Below are positions 11,526 through 26,046 of a stretch of 47,131 nucleotides of DNA, one piece after another (the stretch's first letter is position 1; every line of letters begins with the position of its first letter). The notes under the pieces were generated by a model. It did not search any database and had not been told where the DNA came from. It worked only from the letters and a program-made list of their open reading frames with translations. This stretch comes from Gammaproteobacteria bacterium (GTDB lineage: Bacteria; Pseudomonadota; Gammaproteobacteria; Steroidobacterales; PWYM01): assembly GCA_020832005.1 (NCBI GenBank), contig JAFIFN010000013.1, forward strand, positions 1 through 47,131, read 5' to 3'. The translations under genes were made by a program, and so were the position numbers.

Positions 11526-11555
11526 CCTGTTAAGCCTTTGCCTGTTAAGCCTTTG
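11526..11555. repeat. perfect 15-bp tandem duplication
   Basis: CCTGTTAAGCCTTTG repeated twice head to tail (11526-11540, 11541-11555), just beyond the tRNA-Ser 3' end. Confidence 0.95.
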
Positions 11556-11561
11556 AAATCA

Positions 11562-11651
11562 TGGCGGAGAGGGAGGGATTCGAACCCTCGAAGGTGTTGC
11601 CACCTTGCCGGTTTTCAAGACCGGTGCATTCAACCGCTCTGCCACCTCTCC
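11562..11651 (-). tRNA. tRNA-Ser (anticodon TGA)
   Basis: Reverse complement GGAGAGGTGGCAGAGCGGTTGAATGCACCGGTCTTGAAAACCGG...GGTTCGAATCCCTCCCTCTCCGCCA; long variable arm; CCA encoded. Confidence 0.95.
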
Positions 11652-11805
11652 GGCTAAAGCCTGCGGTCGGGAATTCTCCCGGCCGGCGCGGTCTAAAGCA
11701 AGGCCACGGATAATTGCGCGGCGCCGGCTGTCACATGGTCGTCACCGGGCGGTGTGCTAACATCCGGTCGGTCAGGAATTTCAGGTCATTTCAGGAGGAA
11801 ACCCG

Positions 11806-12492
11806 ATGCAGCCACGTCGTTATGGTTCAGAACAGGTCATCGCCCGGCAACCCGCGGCGACGGACGTGCTCTCCACCAATCGCGTCCTGCGCAACACCTA
11901 CATGTTGCTGGCGGCCACTTTGCTGTTCAGTGCCGCGATGGCCGCCGTGGCCATGGCCACCCAGATGCCTTATCTCGGCCCCTTCGTCACGCTGGGCGGA
12001 TACTTCGGCCTGCTGTTTCTGACGCATTTCACGCGCAACTCCGCGATGGGCCTCGTCAGCGTGTTCGCACTGACCGGCTTCATGGGCCTCACGCTGGGGC
12101 CATTGCTCTCAGCCTATCTCACAGCGGTGCCCAACGGCAGCCAGGTGATCACCTCGGCGCTGGCCACCACTGGCCTGGCCTTCGTGGGCCTGTCGGCCTA
12201 CGCGGTGAAGTCCGGGCGTGACTTCAGCTTCCTGCGCGGCTTCGTGCTGATCGGCATCATCGCGCTGCTGGGCGTGATCATCTCCAGCCTGTTCTTCGAT
12301 CTCTCGGCCTATGCCTCGGTGATCTCGGGCGCCATCATCATCCTGATGGGCGCACTGATCCTGTTCCAGACCGGCCAGATCGTCAACGGCGGTGAGACCA
12401 ACTACATCATGGCCACGGTCACGCTGTATGTGAGCATCTACAACATCTTCGTCAGCCTGTTGCAGCTGTTCGGCATGGGCGGCGACGACTGA
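11806..12492 (+). CDS. Bax inhibitor-1/YccA family membrane protein
   Basis: Seven-TM-like protein, RVLRNTYMLLAATLLFSAAMA...NIFVSLLQLFGMGGDD. Confidence 0.92.
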   Translation: MQPRRYGSEQVIARQPAATDVLSTNRVLRNTYMLLAATLLFSAAMAAVAMATQMPYLGPFVTLGGYFGLLFLTHFTRNSAMGLVSVFALTGFMGLTLGPLLSAYLTAVPNGSQVITSALATTGLAFVGLSAYAVKSGRDFSFLRGFVLIGIIALLGVIISSLFFDLSAYASVISGAIIILMGALILFQTGQIVNGGETNYIMATVTLYVSIYNIFVSLLQLFGMGGDD

Positions 12493-12525
12493 CAGGCGCA
12501 CCCCGCAGCACGGCAGGAAAAACGC

Positions 12526-12565
12526 AAACCCCGCCTGGAACGAATGCGTTCCAGGCGGGGTTTTT
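12526..12565. terminator. strong intrinsic terminator, potentially bidirectional
   Basis: AAACCCCGCCTGGAACG-AATG-CGTTCCAGGCGGGGTTT followed by T-rich tract, between convergent yccA-like gene and serS. Confidence 0.9.
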
Positions 12566-12583
12566 CTTTATCAGCACATCAAT

Positions 12584-15226
<2,643 letters not shown>

Positions 15227-15234
<8 letters not shown>

Positions 15235-15634
15235 GCTGCAATCCGACGCGGCGTTCCACCCACTGGCACCAGTTACCCAGACCGACCATGGCCAGCGACA
15301 GACCGGCCACGATACCTGCGGTATTGGCGACGAAGTCACCGAAATCCGCACTGCGATGGGCAAGCCCTCCTTGGGTGAGCTCCATGAGCATGCCCAGCAG
15401 GAACAGGTACTGCGCGACCAGCAGGTAATGTTCTCGCCGGTAGAGACCGGCAAAAAACAGCATCAGCGAGAAGTACGCCAGGAAATGCCCGAGCTTGTCG
15501 TGGTAGGGAAACGGCAATACCCAGGCGGTATCCACCGCCTCGGTGGGCCCCAGGCTCAGGTATACCGCCAGTGCCAGCAACAGCCACGCAAGCATGCGCC
15601 ACAGGGGCGCGAGAATCAGCGGTCGCACACTCAC
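15227..15634 (-). CDS. VanZ family membrane protein
   Basis: DKLGHFLAYFSLMLFF...GMLMELTQGGLAHRSADFGDFVANTAGIVAGL. Confidence 0.85.
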
Positions 15635-16407
15635 CGCCCGTCCGGGCCGATGACGTCCACACCTTCTGGCGCGACAAACGAAAAACGCTCATCGCTCAGG
15701 ACCACATCACGCTCGACATCGCCGAACACCACGGCGGTGACCTGAGCCAGCGCATCGGTGAGTTCCATGCGCCGCACGACCTCACCGTCGTGCGCCAGCA
15801 CGATGCGCCGGAAATCGCTGTCTTCCTGCAACGGCTCCATCGCCAGCCATTCCAGGCCCTGGCGCTGCCAGGCCTCGACCACGCGGAAGCCATCGGTGAG
15901 CCGCCCACCCCCCAGCAACATGGCCGGCGAGCCCGCGATGCTCTGTTCGACGCGCGAGATGCTCACCTGTTCGAGATCCGCGTCATACATCCACACAAGC
16001 TCGCCGTCGGTGATCAGTAGCTGCTCGTAGGGTTGTTCATAGGCCCAGCGGAAGCGCCCGGGCCGCGAGATCTCCATGCGCCCAGCGGCCCGCTCGAGCA
16101 GTCGCCCGGAGGCATCGTGGACCTCCTGCTCGAAGACCGCACGCAGCGTGCCTGTGGCCTCGAGCAGGCGCTCCAGCCTCAGCGCGGCTGTGTCGGTGTG
16201 TCCCTGGGCCGGCGACGGCGCTGCGCGCACAGGCGCAGGCGCAGGCGCAGGCTTGGCGTCCGGTGTCGCTGCCGGCTCGGGCAACGCTGCCGGTTCGGGC
16301 CCGCTCTTGGGTCCATTGCCACCCGCCCACGCCCCCGCAGCCCACACGATCGCCGTGCAGGCCACGACCAGGCCAGTCAATCCGCTTGAATCTCTCGTCA
16401 CGCTCAA
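15631..16407 (-). CDS. lolA: outer-membrane lipoprotein carrier protein
   Basis: [65 protein letters not shown]; between ftsK and rarA as in other gammaproteobacteria. Confidence 0.9.
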   Translation of the reverse strand: MSVTRDSSGLTGLVVACTAIVWAAGAWAGGNGPKSGPEPAALPEPAATPDAKPAPAPAPVRAAPSPAQGHTDTAALRLERLLEATGTLRAVFEQEVHDASGRLLERAAGRMEISRPGRFRWAYEQPYEQLLITDGELVWMYDADLEQVSISRVEQSIAGSPAMLLGGGRLTDGFRVVEAWQRQGLEWLAMEPLQEDSDFRRIVLAHDGEVVRRMELTDALAQVTAVVFGDVERDVVLSDERFSFVAPEGVDVIGPDGR

Positions 16408-18674
16408 TCCTCCGGCGCGCCGGGCGCCAGCACCTCGCGGCTGCCGTTGGACTGCAACGGACCCACGATGCCGGCCGCCTCCATGGTCTCGACCATGCGC
16501 GCCGCCCGGTTATAGCCAATCTTCAATCGCCGCTGTACACCCGAGATCGAGGCCTTGCGCGTATCGGTGACGATACGCACGGCCTCGTCGTACAGGGGAT
16601 CACTTTCCGCATCCGCCCCGGCATCGGCCTCGCCGAAAGCACCGGGCATGCCAGGAATAGGACCACTGGGACCCTCGATGATTTCATCGATGTAGCGCGG
16701 CTGCCCGCCACCCTTCTTCAGGCTGGCCACGACCTTGTGGACTTCGTCGTCGGAAACGAAGGCGCCGTGCACGCGCGTGGGCAACGCGGTGCCGGGCGGC
16801 AGGTAGAGCATGTCGCCGTGGCCGAGCAGCGCCTCGGCGCCCATCTGGTCGAGAATCGTGCGTGAATCCACGCGTGCGGAGACCTGGAAGGCGATGCGCG
16901 TGGGGATATTGGCCTTGATCAGGCCGGTGATCACGTCCACGGACGGCCGCTGCGTGGCGATGATCATATGCAGGCCCGAGGCGCGCGCCTTCTGCGCCAG
17001 GCGCGCGATCAGCTCCTCGACCTTCTTGCCGACCACCATCATCATGTCGGCCAGCTCGTCGATGATCACGACGATCATCGGCAGCGGCTCGAGCGCCGGA
17101 CGCGGCGGCGGATCATCCGGATCGGCCGTGGGTGGGGCCTGCCACAACGGATCAGGAATTTCCTGGCCGCGCGCAGCCGCCTCGGAGAGCTTGCGGTTGT
17201 AGCCGCCGATGTTGCGCACGCCAAGGGCTGCCATCAGGCGATAGCGCCGCTCCATCTCGGCCACGCACCAGCGCAGTGCGTTGGCCGCATCGTTCATGTC
17301 CGTGACCACCGGGGCGAGCAGATGCGGAATGCCCTCGTAGACCGAGAGCTCCAGCATCTTCGGGTCGATCATGATCATGCGCACCTGTTCGGCCGTGGCC
17401 TTGAACAGCAGCGAGAGCACCATCGCGTTGATGCCCACCGACTTGCCCGAGCCGGTGGTGCCGGCAATCAGCAGGTGCGGCATGCGCTGCAGGTCTGCCA
17501 CCACCGCCTCGCCGCCGATGTCCTTGCCCAGTGCCAGCGCCAGCGGCGAGCGCATGTCATCGTAGGCGCGAGACTTCAGGATCTCGCCCAGCGTGACCAG
17601 TTCGCGGATCTCGTTGGGAATCTCCAGGCCCACGACGCTCTTGCCTGGAATGATCTCGACCACACGCACGCTGATCGCCGAGAGTGCGCGCGCCAGGTCC
17701 TTGGCAAGGTTGGTGATCTGGCTGACCTTCACACCGGCGGCAGGCTGGAGTTCAAAGCGCGTGACCACCGGACCCGGGTGGACCGAGACGACTTCCACCT
17801 CGACCCCGAAATCGCGCAGCTTCAGCTCCACCACCCGCGACATCGCCTGCAGCGAGTCATCCGAGTAGCCGGCCTTGCGCGGCGGTGGATCATCGAGCAG
17901 CGACAGCGCCGGCAGCCCCTGCGCCGCCGGCGGATCGAACAGCGGCACCTGGCGTTCCTTCTCCACGCGCACGCTGGATTCAACACGCTTGACCACCGGT
18001 TCGATGCGCGGCGGCGTGCGCGTCTCCTGCTTTTTCACCGACTCGCGCATGGTCTCGCTGCGCGCCTGGCGGGCGCGCCGGCCCTCCAGCCAGCGCTGGC
18101 CGCGCGCGAACGCCTCGCGCACGCCGTCGACCAGCCACAACGCGGCGCGGCCGGTGCGATCCATGACCGCCAGCCATGAGACGCCGGTGAACAGCGACAC
18201 GCCGGCCAGCCACAGGGCCAGCAGCAGCAACGTGGCCCCCAGCAGGCTGAGCACGGCCTCGAACCCATGGCCGACCAGCTGGCCGACGATCCCGCCAGCG
18301 GTCTCCGGCAGCAGGGCTTCGGCGAAGTGCAGCGTGGCCAGACCGCAGCTGGTCGCAAGCGTCAGCAGGAAGCCACCGAACCGGCCTGCCAGCACACGCC
18401 GGTCCAGCGGCCCGGGATTGCGCCGCTCGCGGAACACCAGCCAGCCGGCCAGCAGCACCATGACCGGGAACAGGAAGGCGGGCCGGCCGAACAGCATGAA
18501 CGCCAGATCGGCAAACCACGCACCGGCACTGCCGATGCGATTGTTCACGGTGCTGCCATCGCCGGTCGAGGTAAAGCCCGGGTCACCCGGATGGTAGGAC
18601 GCCAGCGCCAGCAGCAGGATGAGCGCCAGCGCCCCGAGCACCCACAGCGCCGCCTCACGCAGTACGCGCGTCAT
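16404..18674 (-). CDS. ftsK: DNA translocase FtsK
   Basis: N-terminal TM region, [18 protein letters not shown] Walker A, C-terminal gamma winged helix [24 protein letters not shown]; start at [11 protein letters not shown]. Confidence 0.96.
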   Translation of the reverse strand: MTRVLREAALWVLGALALILLLALASYHPGDPGFTSTGDGSTVNNRIGSAGAWFADLAFMLFGRPAFLFPVMVLLAGWLVFRERRNPGPLDRRVLAGRFGGFLLTLATSCGLATLHFAEALLPETAGGIVGQLVGHGFEAVLSLLGATLLLLALWLAGVSLFTGVSWLAVMDRTGRAALWLVDGVREAFARGQRWLEGRRARQARSETMRESVKKQETRTPPRIEPVVKRVESSVRVEKERQVPLFDPPAAQGLPALSLLDDPPPRKAGYSDDSLQAMSRVVELKLRDFGVEVEVVSVHPGPVVTRFELQPAAGVKVSQITNLAKDLARALSAISVRVVEIIPGKSVVGLEIPNEIRELVTLGEILKSRAYDDMRSPLALALGKDIGGEAVVADLQRMPHLLIAGTTGSGKSVGINAMVLSLLFKATAEQVRMIMIDPKMLELSVYEGIPHLLAPVVTDMNDAANALRWCVAEMERRYRLMAALGVRNIGGYNRKLSEAAARGQEIPDPLWQAPPTADPDDPPPRPALEPLPMIVVIIDELADMMMVVGKKVEELIARLAQKARASGLHMIIATQRPSVDVITGLIKANIPTRIAFQVSARVDSRTILDQMGAEALLGHGDMLYLPPGTALPTRVHGAFVSDDEVHKVVASLKKGGGQPRYIDEIIEGPSGPIPGMPGAFGEADAGADAESDPLYDEAVRIVTDTRKASISGVQRRLKIGYNRAARMVETMEAAGIVGPLQSNGSREVLAPGAPED

Positions 18675-18970
18675 TGGCGTGCCGAGAATGGCGGGAGCGG
18701 AATCTGACCTGGCCTTGCCCACGAACAACCTTCTGGATATCGAATCAGAAAGAGATATTAGTCGTAATACTTTGACTTTTCTCGCGCAATAAGTCCATGC
18801 CATACGCCGTTCACGAAGCGCGCTGGCCGCCGACCGGTGCATTTGGCATAGTATCGGCCGTTCGGTCCCGAGCGCATCGGAACCGTGCCTGCGGACCCGC
18901 TGCAGGCGGCAATCGTCAGGGAATTCCGCGAGTATACATCAGGCGGGTCGGGGCCCTTGCGCCGGCTTAA

Positions 18971-19987
<1,017 letters not shown>

Positions 19988-20019
19988 GATTATCGCCGTC
20001 ACATACAGGGGCGCATGAC

Positions 20020-21168
20020 ATGGATGTCGACGTCGCCACAACACTCGAGGCTGTTGCCCCGGGCGAATGGAATGCGCTGAATTCGCGCAATGATCCGTTT
20101 CTGCGCCACGAGTTCCTGGTCGCGACCGAACGCCATGGCTGCGCCTCCAAAGCCAGCGGCTGGGAGCCCCGACACCTGCTGCTGCGCGGCGGCGGCCGGC
20201 TGCTCGGGGCGATGCCGCTGTACCTGCGTCACGATTCCTGGGGCGAGTTCGTGTTCGACTGGAGCTGGGCGCAGGCCTGGCAGCGGCTGGGCCTGCCCTA
20301 CTACCCCAAGCTGACCTGCGCGGTGCCGTTCACGCCGGCCACCGGCGATCGACTGCTGGTGGCACCGGGTCAGGACCCTCAGGCGATTCGTCGCGCACTC
20401 CTGGAAGCTGCCCTGGGACTGGCCAGGACGCTGGATGTCTCCTCGCTGCATGTGCTGTTCCCGCGCGAAGCCGAGCTTGGCACCCTGCGCGAAGGCGGCC
20501 TGCTGCTGCGCCAGGATACGCAGTTTCACTGGCATAACGAGGGCGATGCCGATTTCGAGGCATTTCTGGCGCGACTGAGCTCGGCCAAGCGCAAGAAAAT
20601 CCGCCGCGAGCGCCGGCGCATCAGCGAGCAGGGCATCGAGCATGTCGTGCGCAGTGGCAACGAGATGACCGAGGCCCTGTGGGAACAGGCCTGGGGGTTC
20701 TCGGCGCGCACGTTTCTGCGCCGCGGCCGCCCCCCGTACCTGAGCCTGGCGTTTTTCCAGGAGATCGGTCGCAGCATGGGCGAACAAGTGGTGGTGATCC
20801 TCGCCGAGCACCAGGGCACACCGATCGCAGGTGCGATCTGCCTGCGCAGCGACGACACCCTGTACGGGCGCTACTGGGGCGCGCTCGACGACTTTCACAG
20901 CCTGCACTTCGAGACTTGTTACTACCAGGGCATCGACTATTGTCTGGCCCACGGACTGGCCCGCTTCGAACCCGGCACGCAGGGCGAGCACAAAGTCGCG
21001 CGTGGGTTTCTGCCAGTGGCCACCGGCTCGGCCCACTGGGTAGCCGATGCGCGACTGCGCGCAGCCCTGGCCGATCACCTGGTTGCCGAACAGCGCCATG
21101 TGCAGCAGTACATGGACGAAGTTCAGGCCCACAGCCCCTATCGACAGTCCGGGGACGTGCCTGGATGA
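20020..21168 (+). CDS. GNAT / peptidoglycan-biosynthesis-like N-acetyltransferase (DUF482)
   Basis: [27 protein letters not shown]..., [53 protein letters not shown]. Confidence 0.88.
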   Translation: MDVDVATTLEAVAPGEWNALNSRNDPFLRHEFLVATERHGCASKASGWEPRHLLLRGGGRLLGAMPLYLRHDSWGEFVFDWSWAQAWQRLGLPYYPKLTCAVPFTPATGDRLLVAPGQDPQAIRRALLEAALGLARTLDVSSLHVLFPREAELGTLREGGLLLRQDTQFHWHNEGDADFEAFLARLSSAKRKKIRRERRRISEQGIEHVVRSGNEMTEALWEQAWGFSARTFLRRGRPPYLSLAFFQEIGRSMGEQVVVILAEHQGTPIAGAICLRSDDTLYGRYWGALDDFHSLHFETCYYQGIDYCLAHGLARFEPGTQGEHKVARGFLPVATGSAHWVADARLRAALADHLVAEQRHVQQYMDEVQAHSPYRQSGDVPG

Positions 21169-21869
21169 GCCGACTGGTCTGGCTGTCGGCACGCGACCGT
21201 CCGGAGGCCTTTCCGGACCCCAACCTTGCGCTGGCCGAACCCAACGGCCTGCTCGCCGCAGGCGGTGATCTGTCCACCGAGCGCCTGCTCTACGCATATC
21301 GCCACGGCATTTTCCCCTGGTATGAAGCCGGCCAGCCGATCCTGTGGTGGAGTCCGGATCCGCGCGCGGTGCTGCGGCCCGGCGACCTCAAGGTCTCGCG
21401 CAGCCTGCGACGCGTGCTGCGCCAGCAGCGCTTCGAGTTCACTGCCGACAGCGCGTTTTGCGACGTGCTGGCAGGCTGTGCCGAGCCGCGCAGCTACGGG
21501 GCCGGCACCTGGATCACGCTGGAGATGCGCGCCGCCTACGAGCGCCTGCACGCGCTGGGCTGGGCGCATTCCATGGAAGTCTGGCAGGCAGGCGAGCTGG
21601 TCGGTGGGCTCTACGGGCTGCATATCGGCCGCGTGTTCTTCGGCGAATCCATGTTCTCGAGGGTCAGCGATGCCTCGAAAGCCGCGCTGGTGCGACTGGT
21701 GGAACATCTCGCGCCCATGGGCCTGGCCCTGATCGACTGCCAGCAGGCCACCGGACACCTGGCCCGGCTGGGTGCAATCACGATACCGCGCAGGGCGTTT
21801 CTGGCTGAGATTCACGAGGCCTGCAAGCCCGAACCCGAGCCCGTGAACTGGACACTCGGACAGAACTGA
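21165..21869 (+). CDS. aat: leucyl/phenylalanyl-tRNA--protein transferase
   Basis: [58 protein letters not shown] at 21165 overlaps previous stop. Confidence 0.97.
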   Translation: MSRLVWLSARDRPEAFPDPNLALAEPNGLLAAGGDLSTERLLYAYRHGIFPWYEAGQPILWWSPDPRAVLRPGDLKVSRSLRRVLRQQRFEFTADSAFCDVLAGCAEPRSYGAGTWITLEMRAAYERLHALGWAHSMEVWQAGELVGGLYGLHIGRVFFGESMFSRVSDASKAALVRLVEHLAPMGLALIDCQQATGHLARLGAITIPRRAFLAEIHEACKPEPEPVNWTLGQN

Positions 21870-21955
21870 TCGGCAGGCCAAATTGCACCCCCAGCCCGCC
21901 TGTGCAAAAATCCGCCTCCGTTCGGGCATGTGCCCATCAGCCATATCGAGGATTC

Positions 21956-22174
21956 ATGGCCAAGGAAGATGCCATTCAGATGGAAGGCGTGGTCGTCGAG
22001 ACCCTGCCCAACACGACGTTTCGTGTCGAGCTGTCCAATGGACATATCGTCACGGCCCACATCTCGGGCAAGATGCGCAAGAACTACATCCGCATCCTGA
22101 CCGGTGACAAAGTCACCGTAGAACTCACGCCCTACGACCTGAGCAAGGGTCGGATCGTCTATCGCGGTCGCTGA
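21956..22174 (+). CDS. infA: translation initiation factor IF-1
   Basis: [72 protein letters not shown] (72 aa). Confidence 0.98.
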   Translation: MAKEDAIQMEGVVVETLPNTTFRVELSNGHIVTAHISGKMRKNYIRILTGDKVTVELTPYDLSKGRIVYRGR

Positions 22175-22188
22175 AAGCTGGCGCCTGC

Positions 22189-24474
22189 CTATTCGGGCAG
22201 GTGTGCGAGCTCGCGCGTCAGCGGTTCCACCAGCAGAATCAACTCGCCGTCGTCGCCCAGACGCACGCGCACGTGTCCGCCGTTATCGGCAAGCTTGCCG
22301 AACAACAGCTCCTCGGCCAACGGGCGCTTGACGTATTTCTGGATGATGCGCGCCATCGGCCGTGCACCCATCTTCGGATCGTAGCCCTTCTCGGCGATCC
22401 AGCGACGCGCATCGTCATCGAGTTCCAGCGTGACATGCTTGTCTTCGAGCTGGCCTTCGAGTTCGACCACCAGCTTGTCGACGACTCGCTGGACCGACAC
22501 CGGGTCGAGCGCGTTGAACTGGATAATGGCGTCCAGGCGATTGCGAAACTCGGGCGTGAACATGCGCTTGATGGCTTCCACGCCGTCGCTGACATGATCC
22601 TGGTTGGTGAAGCCGATCGAGGCACGGCTCATTTCCTGGGCACCGGCATTCGTGGTCATGACGATGGTGATATTGCGGAAATCCGCCTTGCGGCCGTTGT
22701 TGTCGGTCAGCGTGCCGTGGTCCATCACCTGCAGCAGCAGGTTGAAGACGTCCGGATGGGCCTTCTCGATCTCATCGAGCAGCAGCACGCAGTGCGGATT
22801 TTTTGATACCGCCTCTGTGAGCAGGCCGCCCTGGTCAAAACCCACGTAGCCAGGCGGCGCGCCGATCAGCCGCGAAACCGTGTGGCGCTCCATGTATTCG
22901 GACATGTCAAAACGAATCAGCTCCACGCCCATGATCAGGGCCAGCTGCCGGGTCACCTCGGTCTTGCCCACACCCGTGGGACCGGCGAACAGGAACGAAC
23001 CCACCGGCTTGTGCTCATCGCCCAGCCCTGAGCGCGACATCTTGATGGCTGAGGCCAGCACCGAGATCGCCTCGTCCTGACCGTAGATGACCAGCTTCAG
23101 ATCGCGCTCGAGATTGCGCAGCACATCGCGGTCGGTCGCTGAGACGCTCTTGGCCGGAATGCGGGCCATCTTCGCCACCACGCCCTGCACCAGCTCCACG
23201 TCAACCGTCTCGGGACGTTCGTCCTCGGGCATCAGGCGCACGCGCGCGCCGGCCTCGTCGATGACATCGATGGCCTTGTCGGGCAGGTGACGATCATTGA
23301 TGTGTTTGGCCGCGAGCTCGGCTGCGGCACGCAGCGCGGCATCGTCATAGCGCAGGCCGTGATGTTCCTCGAAGCGGCTCTTCAGGCCCTTGAGGATCTG
23401 GTAGGTCTCCTCAACCGAGGGCTCGGGCACATCGATCTTCTGGAAACGCCGGGCCAGCGCCCGGTCTTTCTCGAAAATGCCGCGATACTCGCTGTAGGTG
23501 GTCGACCCGATGCAACGCAGATCGCCGTTGGCCAGCACCGGCTTGATCAGGTTGGAGGCATCCATGACCCCGCCGGAGGCCGCGCCGGCGCCGATCACGG
23601 TATGGATTTCGTCAATGAACAGGATCGCACCGGGGTGCTTTTTCACTGCGGCCAGTACGCCCTTCAGGCGTTTTTCGAAATCGCCCCGATACTTGGTACC
23701 GGCAACCAGCGAACCCATATCCAGCGCAAAGATGACAGCATTGCGCAGGATCTCGGGGACTTTCTCCTCGACGATCAGCCGCGCGAGTCCCTCGGCGATG
23801 GCCGTCTTGCCCACGCCGGCCTCACCGACGAACAGCGGGTTGTTCTTGCGCCGACGGCACAGGATCTGCACCGTGCGCTCGATCTCCAGTTCGCGGCCGA
23901 TCAGCGGATCGATGCGACCCTCCTCGGCGAGCTTGTTGAGGTTGGTGGCGAAGCGCTCGAGGGCGTCGCCGCCTTCCGGATCCTTTTCGCCGGCCACGGC
24001 GTCGGCGTCATCGGCAGGCTGCTCAGGGCCGGGCTCGCCGGCCTTGGAGATGCCGTGAGACAGGAAATTCACCACGTCGAGGCGCGAGACATCCTGCAGG
24101 GCCAGCAGATAAGTGGCCTGGGACTGTTTCTCGCCGAAGATCGCGACCAGCACATTGGCCGCCGAGACCTCTTTCTTGCCGCTGGACTGAACGTGAAACA
24201 CCGCGCGCTGGAGCACGCGCTGGAACCCCAGCGTGGGCTGCACGTCGCTGTCCTCGTCGCCCTGGGCCAGGCGCGGGGTCGATTCATCGATGAACGCCTG
24301 GAGATCCTGACGCAGTCGGTCGAGATCCGCGCCACAGGAGCGCAGGATCTCGGCCACGCGCGGAACCTCCACGAGTGCCAGCAGCAAGTGCTCCACGGTC
24401 ATGAACTCGTGGCGCTTCTCGCGGGCGTTCTGGAAAGCCTCATTCAGGCAGAATTCAAGCTCGCTTGAGAGCAT
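22189..24474 (-). CDS. clpA: ATP-dependent Clp protease ATP-binding subunit ClpA
   Basis: Two AAA+ modules (GEAGVGKTAIAEGLA; AGPTGVGKTEVTRQLA), N-terminal Clp repeat; start MLSSELEFC. Confidence 0.97.
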   Translation of the reverse strand: MLSSELEFCLNEAFQNAREKRHEFMTVEHLLLALVEVPRVAEILRSCGADLDRLRQDLQAFIDESTPRLAQGDEDSDVQPTLGFQRVLQRAVFHVQSSGKKEVSAANVLVAIFGEKQSQATYLLALQDVSRLDVVNFLSHGISKAGEPGPEQPADDADAVAGEKDPEGGDALERFATNLNKLAEEGRIDPLIGRELEIERTVQILCRRRKNNPLFVGEAGVGKTAIAEGLARLIVEEKVPEILRNAVIFALDMGSLVAGTKYRGDFEKRLKGVLAAVKKHPGAILFIDEIHTVIGAGAASGGVMDASNLIKPVLANGDLRCIGSTTYSEYRGIFEKDRALARRFQKIDVPEPSVEETYQILKGLKSRFEEHHGLRYDDAALRAAAELAAKHINDRHLPDKAIDVIDEAGARVRLMPEDERPETVDVELVQGVVAKMARIPAKSVSATDRDVLRNLERDLKLVIYGQDEAISVLASAIKMSRSGLGDEHKPVGSFLFAGPTGVGKTEVTRQLALIMGVELIRFDMSEYMERHTVSRLIGAPPGYVGFDQGGLLTEAVSKNPHCVLLLDEIEKAHPDVFNLLLQVMDHGTLTDNNGRKADFRNITIVMTTNAGAQEMSRASIGFTNQDHVSDGVEAIKRMFTPEFRNRLDAIIQFNALDPVSVQRVVDKLVVELEGQLEDKHVTLELDDDARRWIAEKGYDPKMGARPMARIIQKYVKRPLAEELLFGKLADNGGHVRVRLGDDGELILLVEPLTRELAHLPE

Positions 24475-24806
24475 CAGACCTCTTCCATTGTGCACAGCAG
24501 CGGGTGTTGGTGCTGCCGTGCGTAGCCGGTCACCTGGGCGACCTTGGTTTCGGCGATCTCGAAGGTGAATACACCACACACACCCTTTCCCTTGGTATGG
24601 ACTTCGAGCATCACGCGCGTGGCCTTCTGGCGATCCATCGAGAAGACATGCTGGAGCACATCCACGACAAATTCCATCGGCGTGTAATCATCATTGAGCA
24701 GGAGCACCTGGTAGAGCGGCGGCTTTTTGAGCTTTGGCTTGGCCTCTTCAACTGCCAGTCCACGATCATCGCCTCCCTGCTGGTGCTCATCATCCGAACC
24801 CGACAT
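24474..24806 (-). CDS. clpS: ATP-dependent Clp protease adaptor ClpS
   Basis: [64 protein letters not shown]. Confidence 0.97.
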   Translation of the reverse strand: MSGSDDEHQQGGDDRGLAVEEAKPKLKKPPLYQVLLLNDDYTPMEFVVDVLQHVFSMDRQKATRVMLEVHTKGKGVCGVFTFEIAETKVAQVTGYARQHQHPLLCTMEEV

Positions 24807-25119
24807 GCTTCTCGTTACCCTCTCGCCCGCCATCCCGGCAGGCCGGTTTGATCTACCTTCAGATATATGGGGCAGGCTTGAACGCTTTGCAAGCCGGAAC
24901 TTCCTGCCCGAACCTGCATCATACCCTGCCACCGCCCACGCACTTCACGCAAGATTCTTCATCACCCATTGAGACAATGCTCGCAAGTTATAATCACTGA
25001 TGACATTTTTCCTTTGCCAGCCGCTTGTTAGGGGGCATGGCAGAGGCTATGATCGTTGCTTCTATGACCCGTAGCGTCGGCATAAGGTTCGGCCGCTCGC
25101 ACCGGAGCACGTACACCAG

Positions 25120-26046
25120 ATGCAGTTGACCGAAAGACTCGGAAGCGTGGACACCCAGGCCGCGCTGGCGTGGGCCAATCGCCGGCTGCCTCCATGGGTC
25201 GTGGTATTGCTGGTGATCGCGATCGCCTGGCAGCTTGCCCGCATGACCTGGCTGGTGCTGACCCCGGGCGTGGATCCTGCGGCGATTCCGGCCCTGCCGA
25301 CACCGTCCGGTTCAGCTTCCGCTGCCGTCCAGTCCCGGGACTTCGATGTGCAGCGTATCGTCGCCGCCCAGCTGTTCGGGCGCCTCAGCGATGAGCCGGC
25401 ACCCGTCGTCGAGCAACCCCAACAGGTCGATGTGCCAGAGACCCGCCTGAACCTGCAGCTGCGCGGGGTGATCGCCGAGGATGACCCTGAACGCGGTGTT
25501 GCGATCATCGCGGATAATCGCGGGCGTGATCAGCTCTACCGGGTCGGCCAGCAGGTGCCCGGGGGCGCACGCCTGCACGCGGTCCACGCCGAGCAGGTGG
25601 TGCTCAACCGCGCAGGCTCGCTGGAGAGCCTGCGTCTGCCGAAGGAATTTCCCGCCGAAAGCGCTCAGCGCGCCTCGCCGCGGCCCGGCGGTGTTGTGCG
25701 CCCGCAGCAGGACGGCTCGTCAGTGCGACAAGTCATTTCCGACAATGCTGCCCGGATCACGGAAATCCTGCGCGTGCAACCTTATATGGAAGGAGGCAAT
25801 ATGCGCGGCTACCGGGTCTATCCGGGCCGCAACCGCCAGCAGTTCACCGCGCTGGGTCTGCAGCCGGGCGACCTGGTCGTGGAGATCAACGGACAGCCGA
25901 TGAATGACCCCAGCCGCGGCCTGGAAATCTTTGCCGAACTTGGCGATGCGACATCGGTCAGCATCACGCTGGAGCGCGAGGGCGTAACGGAGACGATGAT
26001 GCTTGACACCTCACAGCTGGCATCCGCTGCGGGGGCCTCGCAATGA
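25120..26046 (+). CDS. gspC: type II secretion system protein GspC (with C-terminal PDZ)
   Basis: N-terminal TM, LNLQLRGVIAEDDPERGVAIIADNRGRDQLYRVGQQVPGGARLHAV, PDZ-like LGLQPGDLVVEINGQPMNDP. Confidence 0.92.
   Translation: MQLTERLGSVDTQAALAWANRRLPPWVVVLLVIAIAWQLARMTWLVLTPGVDPAAIPALPTPSGSASAAVQSRDFDVQRIVAAQLFGRLSDEPAPVVEQPQQVDVPETRLNLQLRGVIAEDDPERGVAIIADNRGRDQLYRVGQQVPGGARLHAVHAEQVVLNRAGSLESLRLPKEFPAESAQRASPRPGGVVRPQQDGSSVRQVISDNAARITEILRVQPYMEGGNMRGYRVYPGRNRQQFTALGLQPGDLVVEINGQPMNDPSRGLEIFAELGDATSVSITLEREGVTETMMLDTSQLASAAGASQ

Noticed and set aside
11770-11800. Direct repeat of ATTTCAGG before the Bax-inhibitor-like gene
   Set aside because: Short and partly explained by the Shine-Dalgarno AGGAGG; not clearly meaningful.
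16231-16252. AGGCGC microsatellite in lolA
   Set aside because: Encodes a simple Pro-Ala linker; common in GC-rich genomes.
22182-22203. GCCTGCC-TATTC-GGGCAGG hairpin between convergent infA and clpA
   Set aside because: Overlaps clpA stop codons and lacks a T-tract; could be a weak terminator but evidence is insufficient.
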